A DNA stretch of 64,000 nt from Fusibacter sp. A1 (GTDB taxonomy: Bacteria; Bacillota; Clostridia; Peptostreptococcales; Acidaminobacteraceae). The stretch covers positions 1-64,000 of the forward strand of contig NZ_QQWI01000015.1 of assembly GCF_004125825.1 (NCBI RefSeq), in the 5' to 3' direction. Below are positions 14,630 through 23,723 of this stretch, piece after piece (position 1 is the first letter of the stretch; every line of letters begins with the position of its first letter). Under the pieces are notes generated by a model, which saw only the letters and a program-made list of their open reading frames with translations, searched no databases and was not told the origin of the DNA. A program made the translations under genes and the position numbers.

Positions 14630-15577
14630 TTGAACATTGTTATTAGGAAATTTTCAAGGGACCATAAGGAGGTTGTGTTAGGCCTGCTGGAGCATAAATT
14701 CAAGGCGAGCTGCGAGCGGTATTCCTGCCTGCCAAAAAAGTTTACGAATCGAGATGTACTGGTGGGATATGTCGAGTGGATGCTCAATCATCATACTGGA
14801 TTTGTAGCGATAAAAGACGAGCGGGTGATTGGATTCCTTTTTGGAATGTTCCTTGATGAAATGTTCTATTCTAAAAAGGGAGTCTACACGCCGGAATGGG
14901 GATTTTACATGGAGGAGCATATGGACAGGGTCAATCTGATGCTGTTGAAGGCGCTTTATGATGAGATGCTTGTGAGGGATTATCTGCATCACTCAATTTC
15001 TGTGATGAACAATCAAAGCGCGCTAGAGCAGTTCCTGTTTGAAAACGCCTATGGCAGCAGATGTATGGATGCCAATTGGAAGATTGGAGATGAAAAGGAG
15101 GTCGATCTTGGAAGTTTTGAGCTTGTCAGGGCGGCTGAAAAACATGTTGAGGATCTTACCGTATTACTAAGGGACCATCACCGGTATATGCTGGAAGCTC
15201 CAACCATCCTCGGATTTACGTTTGACGACGAAGAGCAAGAGGTACGCAAATGGCTAAGCAGTGAAAAGGACGTCGTATGGGTGTTGATGGACGGTGATGA
15301 GATGGCAGGCATGATGAAGACTGTGATCGCAAGTTCAGGCGGATGCGATGTCTGCTCGGATGACCAGACACTGGGCGTGGAGACGACCCATCTGTTTGAT
15401 CGCTATAGGGGACAGAATTTAGGTGAGAAAATGCTGTTTAGCATCTACAATCACGCAAAGGCGCAAGGCTTCGTTCGATTGGCGGTCGATTATGAAACGC
15501 AGAACCCCAGCGCGCAGTATTTTTGGAAAAAGTATTTTACACCGACTGTACGTAGTTTGGTGCGACATATCGGGTGA
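14630..15577 (+). CDS. GNAT family N-acetyltransferase
   Basis: A 315-residue protein. The C-terminal part (about residues 170-310) has the GNAT acetyl-CoA site (RYRGQNLGEKML) and the following VDYETQNPSAQYFWKKYF segment. The N-terminal half may be a second, degenerate GNAT fold. The substrate is unknown. Start TTG at 14630 follows GGAGGTG by 5 bases; a GTG at 14606 is an alternative. It is followed closely by a DUF6886-like gene and a further GNAT gene, forming a small operon. Confidence 0.82.
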   Translation: MNIVIRKFSRDHKEVVLGLLEHKFKASCERYSCLPKKFTNRDVLVGYVEWMLNHHTGFVAIKDERVIGFLFGMFLDEMFYSKKGVYTPEWGFYMEEHMDRVNLMLLKALYDEMLVRDYLHHSISVMNNQSALEQFLFENAYGSRCMDANWKIGDEKEVDLGSFELVRAAEKHVEDLTVLLRDHHRYMLEAPTILGFTFDDEEQEVRKWLSSEKDVVWVLMDGDEMAGMMKTVIASSGGCDVCSDDQTLGVETTHLFDRYRGQNLGEKMLFSIYNHAKAQGFVRLAVDYETQNPSAQYFWKKYFTPTVRSLVRHIG

Positions 15578-15592
15578 TAAAGGAGGCTATGA

Positions 15593-16114
15593 ATGCGACT
15601 GTTTCATGTGAGTGAAGAACCGGGTATAAAGATTTTTGAACCAAGGCTTCCGGCAAGAAAGGATTTGGACCAGACAACAGGTCTGGTGTGGGCAATCACA
15701 GACAAGTGCCTGCCTAATTTTTTAACCCCGAGGAATTGTGCGAGAGTCGCCTATTACATGGGTAGGGAGACGAGTGAAGAAGATTGTGAAAAGTTCTTTT
15801 CCGAGAAGGATTCGAGCCATGTGGTAGCGATAGAATACAAAGATTTACCTATACTTTTGGACACAACACTTTATATCTATGAGTTCGATCCGGTAAGTTT
15901 TGAACTTCAAGATGAGATAGCGGGCTACTACGTCTCTAAAGAGACGGTTGCACCGATAGGCGTACATATTGTGAACGATATCATCCAAGAACATAGGTGT
16001 CGAAATGTAGAACTAAGGGTAATGAATAGTCTATGGTCTTTTGCAGAAAGGGTGAGAAATTCAAGCTTGAACTGGTCACTATGCAGAATGAATTTTGCAA
16101 CAAAAGACAGCTGA
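15593..16114 (+). CDS. DUF6886-like protein
   Basis: A 173-residue protein beginning MRLFHVSEEPGIKIFEPR, a start typical of the DUF6886 family, with further family-like segments (GLVWAITDKCLPNFLTPRN, then CARVAYYMG). No catalytic role is established for the family. The ATG follows AAGGAGG. Its end overlaps the upstream part of the next reading frame, but the likely start of that GNAT gene is 31 bases beyond, so this gene is flanked on both sides by acetyltransferases and is probably co-transcribed with them. Confidence 0.78.
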   Translation: MRLFHVSEEPGIKIFEPRLPARKDLDQTTGLVWAITDKCLPNFLTPRNCARVAYYMGRETSEEDCEKFFSEKDSSHVVAIEYKDLPILLDTTLYIYEFDPVSFELQDEIAGYYVSKETVAPIGVHIVNDIIQEHRCRNVELRVMNSLWSFAERVRNSSLNWSLCRMNFATKDS

Positions 16115-16145
16115 CAAAGTGCTGATCACTAAGGAGGAACTTATT

Positions 16146-16928
16146 TTGATTAGATTTAAAAGATGTGACTGGGAAGAAATAGAGGAGGACGTGATCCAGT
16201 ACTATGAAGATCATGCTATCGTGGTCGATTCTTATTGGGAGGATCATGTGATTGCGAGCAATCACTACAAGTTAGTGGCCCAGGATAAAACCGTCGGCTT
16301 TTTCGCGGTGCACAAGACATCCATGCTGACGCTTTTTCATGTCGATGGAATTGCTGCCCAGGAGGCGCAGGAACTCTTCAAAAGGGCTAGAAAATATGAG
16401 CAGGTGGTAAACGCCATGGTACCCACAGGCGATGAGATGCTCTTAAGCCTATGTATCGACGACTATCAAAAAATCGAGAAAAACGCTTATTTCTCAGTGT
16501 ATACAGACAAGGATATGAAGGAAGGAAGCAGAAAACAGTTGGAGCTTATCCCGGTAACGACAGAAGACCAGTTCAGCGTTCTAGACCTGGCTGTCGACTT
16601 TTGGGGTGAGAACGATGCCCAAAGAGCACTGGATACCCAAAACCATTTCAATATCTATCTGGTGCAGGATAATGACGAGCTAATCGGATTCGGCGTGATT
16701 GAATATGGTCGTATCGTGAGGAGTGCCGCCAGCATAGGTATGTATGTCTTAGAAGAGAAAAGAGAACAGGGCTATGCCAAAAATATTCTAAAGAGCCTCC
16801 AGGAGCTGGTGGAATCAAAAGGGTATGAAGCCCGGTCCGGTTGCTGGTACTATAATCACAATTCGAAAAAAAGTATGGAAGCCGCAGGTGCTTATGCAAA
16901 ATCAAGATTGTTGAGATTCTATTTTTAG
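16146..16928 (+). CDS. GNAT family N-acetyltransferase
   Basis: A 260-residue protein. The N-terminal ~125 residues form a partner domain, and the C-terminal part (about 130-260) carries the GNAT acetyl-CoA motif (LEEKREQGYAKNILKSL) and WYYNHNSKKSMEAAG. Similar two-domain GNATs are common in Firmicutes; the substrate is unknown. The TTG at 16146 is chosen because AAGGAGG lies about 10 bases upstream; an upstream in-frame ATG at 16095 lies within the preceding gene. Confidence 0.82.
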   Translation: MIRFKRCDWEEIEEDVIQYYEDHAIVVDSYWEDHVIASNHYKLVAQDKTVGFFAVHKTSMLTLFHVDGIAAQEAQELFKRARKYEQVVNAMVPTGDEMLLSLCIDDYQKIEKNAYFSVYTDKDMKEGSRKQLELIPVTTEDQFSVLDLAVDFWGENDAQRALDTQNHFNIYLVQDNDELIGFGVIEYGRIVRSAASIGMYVLEEKREQGYAKNILKSLQELVESKGYEARSGCWYYNHNSKKSMEAAGAYAKSRLLRFYF

Positions 16929-17014
16929 CTGTTTGATCTATACGACATATTCTGACGTATTTTATAACCTATAATCAATGTATAAGACGTCGTCGGAGCT
17001 ATAGGAGGTATGGG

Positions 17015-17992
17015 ATGATACAACGAAAGAAATATGAAAAAACACTGGCAAATCGCAACAGCACTCAAGAACAGATCGAATTGGCGATTCATCAGGTGGA
17101 GCGTATGGAAGACTATCTGCTGGACAAGGACATTGAGATTGAAAATGCGTGCGAGGAAGATTTGAATGAGTATCTCAGGCATCTGATTGCAAATGGCGAA
17201 AATGACCTAGAGCATCTTTTGAATCTGGCAAGGTACTATTTCAGTATAGGGCATCAAGAAAACTATATCTATTTTACTGCCATCTTGGGTGGACTAGGCG
17301 TAATAGACAACATAAAGAAACGACTTTTTGAACGGTGCGGACAAGAGGAACTCGAAGGCGTATTCGACGGTCTTACTGAACCGGTCCTTGGGACTCCTAT
17401 CGATGAGATCCCCGACTTTACCATTAAGTTGATGAAGCGGTTACAGGCCAAACTGCCTGAAGAAGTGTATCAGGAGGTACTGGCGGGAAACAACCACCAG
17501 CTACCAAGGGAAGCGATGCTTGCCGAAAAGGAAGCCTATGAGATGTCGGAGTCGCTTGACGCGTATCTTGTCGGAAGACATCAAAGAAAAGTCGCTGAGC
17601 TTGAAAAACATTATCGGGAAAATCGGGTTTGGTTCGAGCAAAGAATCACACCTGCTGTGATTGACTTTGTGAAAGGCAATCAAGAAATTCTATCTGGTGT
17701 GCGAAAGGGTAATAAGCTCTATATCACTAAAATACCATATGATACAGAGAAATACCTGAACGCACAGACCGATGTGGAAAAAAGGTACCACGCATGCCAC
17801 TGCTCCTTTGCCAGAAAATCGATTTTGACCGATGAGGTGGTACCGGGGGAATGGTGCTACTGCAGCGCGGGATTCGCAAAGTTTCCTTTTGAGGTGATAC
17901 TTGATCGGGAACTCAAAATCGAACTTCTGGAGTCTCCACTTCTAGGCGACTTGTCATGCAGGTTTGCAATTGATTTAAAAAATGAGAAGTAG
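17015..17992 (+). CDS. Cysteine-rich hypothetical protein (DUF6144-like?)
   Basis: A 325-residue soluble protein. The first ~200 residues are mostly helical and charged. The C-terminal ~100 residues carry a Cys-rich pattern: YHACHCSFARKS, then EWCYCSAGF, then LSCRFAI. The layout (HxCxC, WCYCS, SCRFAI) reminds me of the DUF6144 type of proteins, but this is from memory and uncertain. The Cys/His set could bind metal or act in redox chemistry. Strong AGGAGG before the ATG. It stands alone before a terminator. Confidence 0.7.
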   Translation: MIQRKKYEKTLANRNSTQEQIELAIHQVERMEDYLLDKDIEIENACEEDLNEYLRHLIANGENDLEHLLNLARYYFSIGHQENYIYFTAILGGLGVIDNIKKRLFERCGQEELEGVFDGLTEPVLGTPIDEIPDFTIKLMKRLQAKLPEEVYQEVLAGNNHQLPREAMLAEKEAYEMSESLDAYLVGRHQRKVAELEKHYRENRVWFEQRITPAVIDFVKGNQEILSGVRKGNKLYITKIPYDTEKYLNAQTDVEKRYHACHCSFARKSILTDEVVPGEWCYCSAGFAKFPFEVILDRELKIELLESPLLGDLSCRFAIDLKNEK

Positions 17993-18005
17993 ATGGTATC
18001 TCTTG

Positions 18006-18035
18006 CCCTCAAGTCGACTTGAGGGTTATTTTATT
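18006..18035 (+). terminator. Terminator
   Basis: A perfect 20-base palindrome (CCCTCAAG-TCGA-CTTGAGGG) followed by TTATTTTATT, 14 bases after the preceding stop codon. Confidence 0.75.
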
Positions 18036-18090
18036 CTTTCAAAACAGTGACAATCACCGTATAATAAGAGTGATTGAAACGAGGTGGAAA

Positions 18091-18360
18091 GTGAGAGACA
18101 TAAAAAAAATACGTGACGAGTTTGATCGTGTCGATAAGACACTTGTGGCATTACTTGAAAAGAGATTTACCTTATCCCGAGAAATCGGTCTTGTCAAACG
18201 TGAAGCGGGAATGCTCACGGAGGATCAATCCAGGGAGCTTGAAGTGATCAGAAATGTGATTGCAAATCTAGAGGATGACAGCCTGGATGTCCATGTCCTA
18301 TCCGTTTTTGAAACGATCATCAATGAGAGCAAGAACGTTCAGAAAGAAGAGGATAACTGA
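18091..18360 (+). CDS. Chorismate mutase (AroQ type)
   Basis: An 89-residue, all-helical AroQ-type chorismate mutase that makes prephenate. Family features are IRDEFDRVDKTLVALLEKR (residues 6-24) with the active-site Arg, KREAG, and a third helix ending in FETIINESKNVQ. Monofunctional, unlike the fused P-protein. The GTG at 18091 follows GAGGTGG. It is followed 1 base later by a small membrane transporter gene and may be co-transcribed with it. Confidence 0.85.
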   Translation: MRDIKKIRDEFDRVDKTLVALLEKRFTLSREIGLVKREAGMLTEDQSRELEVIRNVIANLEDDSLDVHVLSVFETIINESKNVQKEEDN

Positions 18361-18361
18361 T

Positions 18362-18808
18362 ATGGTTTTAGGCATAGTCATCGCACTGCTTGCAGGTTTG
18401 TTTATTTCCACCCAAGGGTCCATCAACGGACTTGTAGGAAATAGGATCGGTGTGACACCGACGGTAATCGTCCCTGTAGCCTATCAGATCTTACTGTACA
18501 GCACGGCGCTTTTGATGAATAGAAAATGGTGGACGGAATTGACTGCCGTGACTCAGTATCCTATGGGATGGGGGTATCTGTTGATTTCAGCTCTTTTAGG
18601 AATTGGAATCATGATTACCATCACCATGTCGATGATGCGAATCGGACCGCTTCTGGGACTTGCCATCATTGTACTCAGCCAGCTTGGAATGTCGATGATC
18701 ATTGAACATTTTGGATGGTTTCAACAGACCCAACGGGCGATTTCGTTGAACCGCGTACTCGGTCTGCTTATGTTTGTGATTGGCATTTGGTTTTTTGTAA
18801 GAAAATAG
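18362..18808 (+). CDS. DMT family transporter (YdcZ/DUF606)
   Basis: A 148-residue membrane protein with five hydrophobic segments, the half-size DMT form (DUF606). The start is FISTQGSINGLVGNRIG-like, typical for the family. The substrate is unknown. Its ATG is 1 base after the chorismate mutase stop, and the weak AGAGGA site lies inside that gene, suggesting coupled translation. A terminator follows. Confidence 0.83.
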   Translation: MVLGIVIALLAGLFISTQGSINGLVGNRIGVTPTVIVPVAYQILLYSTALLMNRKWWTELTAVTQYPMGWGYLLISALLGIGIMITITMSMMRIGPLLGLAIIVLSQLGMSMIIEHFGWFQQTQRAISLNRVLGLLMFVIGIWFFVRK

Positions 18809-18835
18809 CGCCCATGCTTAACGGGCGCTTTTTTT
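18807..18835 (+). terminator. Terminator
   Basis: AGCGCCC and GGGCGCT pair and are followed by seven T. It lies between convergent genes. Confidence 0.85.
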
Positions 18836-18836
18836 A

Positions 18837-19490
18837 TTAGAAGGATCTGTTGGTAAACTTGCTGTTGCTTGCAAGTACCTCTGAATAAACTTCCATTGTG
18901 GATTTGTTACCGTCGATCGGTACGATCAGCCCGGATTGCGTGTAGTAGTCGATTAGCGGCAAGGTATATTTTTTGTACTCTTCGATCTTGATATCCAAGT
19001 TCTCAGGATGGTCGTCATCTCTCCATAAAAGTTCTGCGCCGCACTCATCACAGTGTTTGCCATCTTTTGGCGGGAAGTAGTCCATTTGGTAGACAAGACC
19101 ACAGTTCAAGCATGCTCTACGACCGGCGAGACGTTTTTTCATTTCTTGCTCTTCAATCTCAAAGCTCAGAACCATGTCAATTCGTTTGCCGTTCATTTCT
19201 AGAATTTCTGCAAAGGCTTCAGCCTGATATCTATTACGTGGAAATCCATGAAGCACAAGGTCCTTATCGAAATCCAGATGCTTCTCGACTAAGTCCATGA
19301 CGATTTTATCATCGATAAAACAGCCCTTTGAAACATCCTCTTTGATTTTTTCGCCAAGTTCAGTGTGGTTAAAGACTTCGTCTCTTAGCAGTTCGCCGGA
19401 AGATAGGATTTGAAATTTGAAAAAGGATTTAAGTTTTCTAGAGATAGCACCTTTTCCAGCTCCTGGTAAGCCTAGAGTAATTATAATCAT
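18837..19490 (-). CDS. Adenylate kinase-like nucleoside monophosphate kinase
   Basis: A 217-residue P-loop kinase. The Walker A is GLPGAGKGAISRKL (residues 7-20), the NMP-binding part includes SSGELLRDE and HGFPRN, and the LID carries two zinc-type Cys pairs (CLNCG, then CDECG; about residues 128-150). The length fits long-type adenylate kinases. It differs from canonical adk: GLPGAGKGA replaces GPPGAGKGT, and the gene is not in a ribosomal-protein operon. A second, main adk probably exists elsewhere and this may be a paralogue with a changed substrate. Start follows AAGGAGG. Confidence 0.82.
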   Translation of the reverse strand: MIIITLGLPGAGKGAISRKLKSFFKFQILSSGELLRDEVFNHTELGEKIKEDVSKGCFIDDKIVMDLVEKHLDFDKDLVLHGFPRNRYQAEAFAEILEMNGKRIDMVLSFEIEEQEMKKRLAGRRACLNCGLVYQMDYFPPKDGKHCDECGAELLWRDDDHPENLDIKIEEYKKYTLPLIDYYTQSGLIVPIDGNKSTMEVYSEVLASNSKFTNRSF

Positions 19491-19600
19491 TTAATGCCTC
19501 CTTGTATGGTTGTAATCAAAATTGAGCGCTAAGATATACTCTATATATACCAAAAAAACTAGATTATTACCACTTGAGTTTAAAATTGTTGCTATTTGAT

Positions 19601-19627
19601 AAAAAAAAAACACGCCTTGGCGTGTTT
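19601..19627 (-). terminator. Terminator of the MltG-like-domain gene
   Basis: Minus strand: AAACACGCC and GGCGTGTTT pair and run into ten T. Confidence 0.85.
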
Positions 19628-19628
19628 C

Positions 19629-20144
19629 TTAGTTTCCAGTCAATTTTCTGGCGATATCCTCATCGGTCATATCGCTTTTAAGAGTGAACTTTCCTGCTCG
19701 GAGCTTATTACCCCAACCATGATCGGAAACCACCTTGATGAAGTTGTTGACATCATCGATCAGATCGTGGTCCCGTAAAATTCTAGCGATAGAGTCACCA
19801 GAGGCACCAGCGGGTATTTCAATCATTACTGTAGTCACAGGTTCAGGGTCTGGCTCGGGTTCGGGCTCGGGCTCGGGTGAGGTGGCGTTAGGATCAGATT
19901 GCGTGTCGCCGGTCTGATCAGTTGGAGTTCCGGAGTTTCCAGTCATATCTAATTCTACAGGTTTCCCTGTTTCGGTATTTTTGACAGCAAGCTCCGCTTC
20001 GGTTTGATTCTTATTGAACAATGAAAGGTTTAGTGGCATGGTGTCACTTAACTTCCATGTGACCACGATAAAAATTACTGCGATAATAACCAGTGATATC
20101 ACAATGTCGCTTAAATCAAAGAAAAAATCTTTAATGCGCTCCAT
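19629..20144 (-). CDS. Membrane-anchored protein with MltG/YceG-like N-terminal domain
   Basis: A 171-residue protein: a cytosolic start, one transmembrane segment (IVISLVIIAVIFIVVTW, about residues 14-30), a Thr/Asp-rich linker, an acidic PEPEPEPEPDPEP run near residue 95, and a ~60-residue C-terminal domain (VMIEIPAGASGDSIARILRD, DMTDEDIARKL). The last domain resembles the LysM-like part of the endolytic transglycosylase MltG, but the catalytic domain is absent. It may be a cell-wall binding or regulatory protein. AAGGAGG lies before the ATG. Confidence 0.75.
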   Translation of the reverse strand: MERIKDFFFDLSDIVISLVIIAVIFIVVTWKLSDTMPLNLSLFNKNQTEAELAVKNTETGKPVELDMTGNSGTPTDQTGDTQSDPNATSPEPEPEPEPDPEPVTTVMIEIPAGASGDSIARILRDHDLIDDVNNFIKVVSDHGWGNKLRAGKFTLKSDMTDEDIARKLTGN

Positions 20145-20337
20145 AGGTCCTCCTTTAACTCGACTTTAGTTAGTTTCATTTTAACACAGAACCGTTGACT
20201 TCGCATTATTCTATTCGAACATGTATTGAATTTGTAGCATATTACAAAAAAATGTTAAGGGGCAGTTAGTTTAGGGAATACGTATAACAGATTAATCAGG
20301 GTATGCAGGTTAAATACAAGAAAACAAGGAGAGCAAG

Positions 20338-22377
20338 ATGAGTGAAAAGAAGATGAATAAGGAAAAGGCAAAGAAAACCTCAAAAAAAGCTTTGTCGGGA
20401 AAGGCTGACTTTAGTATCAGGTTTAAAATGAACTTGGCATTTTTAGGTGTCATTACTCTAACACTGATAATTTTAGGCGGATCAGTCTTTGTCAATGTAT
20501 TCGGATCGATGGAAGATAAGTTACTTGTAACCAGCAGTCAGGCCATACATGAAACTGGAAGATACATTGACGAGTACATGAAAAATTTTGAAGAGAAGGT
20601 AAAACTCGCGGCAAAATCCGATGCGATCCTAAATGGTAGCAGTAAAACGCAGAATGATGTATATCCCGTGCTTGAAAGACTTTTAGAAAACAACAATGCG
20701 ATTATGTTCGCTTATCTGGGAACATCGGATAAGGCGATGATCATGAAACCGGACGCTGAGTTACCGGACGGATTTGATCCTACCGGTCGACCTTGGTACA
20801 CGGACGCAGTCTCAAAAGGTGATTTTGCCTGGACTGATCCTTACGAAGACGCCTCAACCGGAGAATGGGTTGTGACCGCAGCAATTCCTGTTATGAAAAA
20901 CGGTAGGGTGACCGGGGTATTCGGAATCGACCTTTCACTTGTGGGACTTGCAGAAGAACTTGGACAAATTCAAATCGCCACATATGGTTACCCGGTACTT
21001 GTAACAAATAATGGTATTACGATGACTCATCCAAATAAGGAACTGATCGGTGTAGAAATGCCGGTTAAAGAACTTTTAGATGCGGTTGTGACTGGAGATA
21101 CCACTGCTAAAAAATATAAGTATGGAGGGAAAAACAAATATGGTATCTTCACCAGACTGAACAATGTCGAGTGGACAGTGCTTGCAGCTCTTGATCGTAG
21201 TGAAGTGACAGACGATACCAATAAATTCCTAATGACCATGGTATTTGTGGGTTTTGTCACGATAGCAATCGCCTTTGTCGTCTCCTTCCTTTTCTCAAGA
21301 TCCATATCCAACAATATCAAAGTCTTGATGGAAGGTCTTAGAAGAATCAAGGATGGCGATCTGACAACAAGAATTCGAGTGAAGACAAGAGACGAAATCG
21401 GTCTTGTTGAAAAAGACTTGAACGAAACGGTTGAAAAATTAAGTGAGATGATGCACCAGATTCAAAGCATATCCGTGGATATGACCGAATCCTCGCAAAG
21501 TCTTGCTGCCACTGCTGAAGAAACATCAGCATCGGCGGACGAAGTCGCCAAAACAGTTGAAGATATCGCTAAGGGAGCTTCCAACCAGGCACAAGATGCT
21601 GAAGGCGGAGTAATTATTGCAAAATCCCTATCTGACAAGTTCAACGAGTTAAGTGAGAAATCGCATTCGATGATCAGCACGGCAAAAGATGTGATGGAAG
21701 CCAATGTTGAAGGTGTAAAAGCGATTGTGCTGTTGAAGGAAAAAACCGAAAAGAACGATGAAGCCAACAACAGGATAGAGCAGGTTATCAGAGAACTAGA
21801 TAACAAGGCCCAATCCATTGAAGCGATACTTAACAGTATCAGCGCCATTGCGGTACAAACCAATCTGCTTGCACTCAATGCGAGCATCGAAGCCGCTAGG
21901 GCTGGCGAGCATGGTAGAGGCTTTGCAGTAGTCGCAGAAGAAATAAGACAACTGGCTGAACAGTCATCAAAAGCAGCTGAAGAGGTTAGGGAAATCGTCA
22001 CTAACATTCAGAGCGATTCGACAAAGACTGTGACGAGTATGCAAGATATGAAAACAATATCGATTGAGCAGTCGCAAGCGGTTGTTGAAGTGAATAAGCA
22101 GTTTAGCCTGATTACGGAATCCATAGATGCGATATCTAGAGAAATCAACGCAATCAGCAACTATGTGGATGTGCTCGATGACGATAAAGAGGCGATTGTC
22201 TCCGCAATCGAAAACATCTCGGCTGTATCGGAAGAAACAGCGGCAGCAGCTGAAGAAGTGAATGCAAGTATGGAGCAACAGACAGTTGCTGTCGAAGAGG
22301 TTGCCAAAGCCGCTGAGAGAATGAATGAAATCTCAGTGATACTGAATGATGAAGTAAGTAAGTTTAAAGTAGATTAG
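20338..22377 (+). CDS. Methyl-accepting chemotaxis protein with Cache sensor
   Basis: A 679-residue transmembrane receptor. A Lys-rich N-terminus is followed by TM1 (about residues 36-60), an extracellular double-Cache-type domain (about 60-295, with [19 protein letters not shown]), TM2 (about 300-324), HAMP (about 325-378) and the cytoplasmic signalling domain. The conserved hairpin tip reads [18 protein letters not shown]. Cache domains usually sense small metabolites; the ligand here is unknown. It is far from the chemosensory cluster at 35 kb. GGAGAG lies before the ATG. No CheR-docking pentapeptide is seen at the C-terminus. Confidence 0.95.
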   Translation: MSEKKMNKEKAKKTSKKALSGKADFSIRFKMNLAFLGVITLTLIILGGSVFVNVFGSMEDKLLVTSSQAIHETGRYIDEYMKNFEEKVKLAAKSDAILNGSSKTQNDVYPVLERLLENNNAIMFAYLGTSDKAMIMKPDAELPDGFDPTGRPWYTDAVSKGDFAWTDPYEDASTGEWVVTAAIPVMKNGRVTGVFGIDLSLVGLAEELGQIQIATYGYPVLVTNNGITMTHPNKELIGVEMPVKELLDAVVTGDTTAKKYKYGGKNKYGIFTRLNNVEWTVLAALDRSEVTDDTNKFLMTMVFVGFVTIAIAFVVSFLFSRSISNNIKVLMEGLRRIKDGDLTTRIRVKTRDEIGLVEKDLNETVEKLSEMMHQIQSISVDMTESSQSLAATAEETSASADEVAKTVEDIAKGASNQAQDAEGGVIIAKSLSDKFNELSEKSHSMISTAKDVMEANVEGVKAIVLLKEKTEKNDEANNRIEQVIRELDNKAQSIEAILNSISAIAVQTNLLALNASIEAARAGEHGRGFAVVAEEIRQLAEQSSKAAEEVREIVTNIQSDSTKTVTSMQDMKTISIEQSQAVVEVNKQFSLITESIDAISREINAISNYVDVLDDDKEAIVSAIENISAVSEETAAAAEEVNASMEQQTVAVEEVAKAAERMNEISVILNDEVSKFKVD

Positions 22378-22390
22378 TTAGAAAAGACGA

Positions 22391-22423
22391 AATGCCTTCT
22401 TTTATCATGAGAAGGCGTTTTTC
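22391..22423 (+). terminator. Terminator after the MCP gene
   Basis: AATGCCTTCT pairs with AGAAGGCGTT and is followed by T residues. Confidence 0.75.
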
Positions 22424-22482
22424 TATGCCCTGAATTGGGTATAATATAGAGATGTAAATGCAATATCAACTAGGAGATTATT

Positions 22483-23013
22483 ATGGAAATCATTCTTATG
22501 AGGCACTATAAAGTAGATATGAAGTATGATGAAAAATATGACAGCGAAGGATTTGACCGTGCGTGTGAGCGTTATAACAAGCGCCCCGTAAAAGATCAGC
22601 TGGCACCCAGATTGCCTGAGTATGTTCTTTATGCATCAAGCATGACCAGGGCGCAAGAGACCGCACGCTTTGCGTTTCAGAAGGAACCGATTATTCTTAA
22701 AGGCGTCCATGAAGTGACGATGAAAAGCTACAAGGATACGAAGAGGCAGCTTCCTACCTGGTGGTGGGAACTGATGGCGAGGGTGCAGTGGAGAAGCAAT
22801 ATGCTTCGTCCTCATGAAACATATGATCAGACGATGAGAAGGCTTGAAAGCGGCTTGATGGAACTGATAGATCGAAATGAAGATGCCATTGTCGTAATGC
22901 ATGGACTAGCGATGAGATATATGGTAAAAGTGCTTAGGAAGAACGGATTTAAGGGTCCCATCATCCTACATGCAAAAAATGGACAAGCGTTCCGGTACAG
23001 GAGGCAAGTATGA
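22483..23013 (+). CDS. Histidine phosphatase family protein
   Basis: A 176-residue protein with the phosphoglycerate mutase-like fold. The catalytic His is in LMRHYKV (residues 5-11), Arg in the same motif, a second Arg in SSMTRAQETARF, and the second His in VVMHGLAMRYM (about residue 144). The standard RHG is RHY here, as in some phosphatases of unknown substrate. Start follows TAGGAGA. It overlaps the next gene by 4 bases (ATGA), so the two act in one operon. Confidence 0.85.
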   Translation: MEIILMRHYKVDMKYDEKYDSEGFDRACERYNKRPVKDQLAPRLPEYVLYASSMTRAQETARFAFQKEPIILKGVHEVTMKSYKDTKRQLPTWWWELMARVQWRSNMLRPHETYDQTMRRLESGLMELIDRNEDAIVVMHGLAMRYMVKVLRKNGFKGPIILHAKNGQAFRYRRQV

Positions 23014-23678
23014 AGGTGACACATCTATACCATAGTGGAATATTGATTGAAAGTGAATCACATCAGCTGTTTTTTGATGCGATCAGCGATATCAATCAGC
23101 ATATCGATTTTGACAAAACCATCTACTTCTTTGTAACCCATGCTCATGGTGACCATTATGACCCTGTGATCTTCAGCTATCATGGCGATCATGTTCATTA
23201 TGTCATCTCAGACGAGGTCAAGGAGCACCCGGTCAGCAACTATATGCGTGTAAGACCCAATGAGAGGTATGGATTTGATCAACTGGTCGTCACAACCTAT
23301 AAGTCGACAGATAGCGGTGTGGCATTTGTCATCGAATTTGAGGATAAGGTCATCATGCATGCTGGTGATTTGAACTGGTGGCACTGGGAAAACGACACAC
23401 TTATCATGCAAGATAAGGAAGCGGACGACTTTAAGACGATTATTGACGGGATCACCTATCAAAAGTTCGATATCGTTTGTATTCCTGTAGATCCAAGGCT
23501 TGGAAGTGCGTATCATCTAGCTGCCGACTATTTGCTTGAGACAAAGGAGATCCTCCATTTGATACCCATGCATTTTAGAAAGCAGTTTGAAGTATGTGAG
23601 AAGTTATATCAGCATAGGCATCGTGATGAAAGGATCGTCAGGGTTTTAGAATGCGATCAGTTGGTACTTGAACTATAA
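23010..23678 (+). CDS. MBL-fold metal-dependent hydrolase
   Basis: A 222-residue metallo-beta-lactamase fold protein. The metal site is visible in THAHGDHYDP (about residues 44-53), MHAGDLNWWH (about 115) and MHFRKQF near the C-terminus. The family is broad (phosphodiesterases, lactonases, RNases); the substrate is not predictable. It overlaps the phosphatase gene by 4 bases, so it is translationally coupled to it, and is followed by a shared terminator. Confidence 0.85.
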   Translation: MKVTHLYHSGILIESESHQLFFDAISDINQHIDFDKTIYFFVTHAHGDHYDPVIFSYHGDHVHYVISDEVKEHPVSNYMRVRPNERYGFDQLVVTTYKSTDSGVAFVIEFEDKVIMHAGDLNWWHWENDTLIMQDKEADDFKTIIDGITYQKFDIVCIPVDPRLGSAYHLAADYLLETKEILHLIPMHFRKQFEVCEKLYQHRHRDERIVRVLECDQLVLEL

Positions 23679-23712
23679 AAAAGTGGTGCAGATCATCTGC
23701 ACCACTTTTTTT
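23677..23712. terminator. Bidirectional terminator
   Basis: A near-perfect palindrome (AAGTGGTGCAGAT, then ATCTGCACCACTT) with A and T runs on the two sides, between convergent genes. Confidence 0.88.
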
Positions 23713-23723
23713 ATTGCTCTTAT

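Noticed and set aside
21462-22007. Long minus-strand frame (181 codons)
   Set aside because: It lies wholly inside the MCP signalling domain, whose protein motifs are unmistakable; the antisense frame is Ser/Ala/Leu rich and without a start site.
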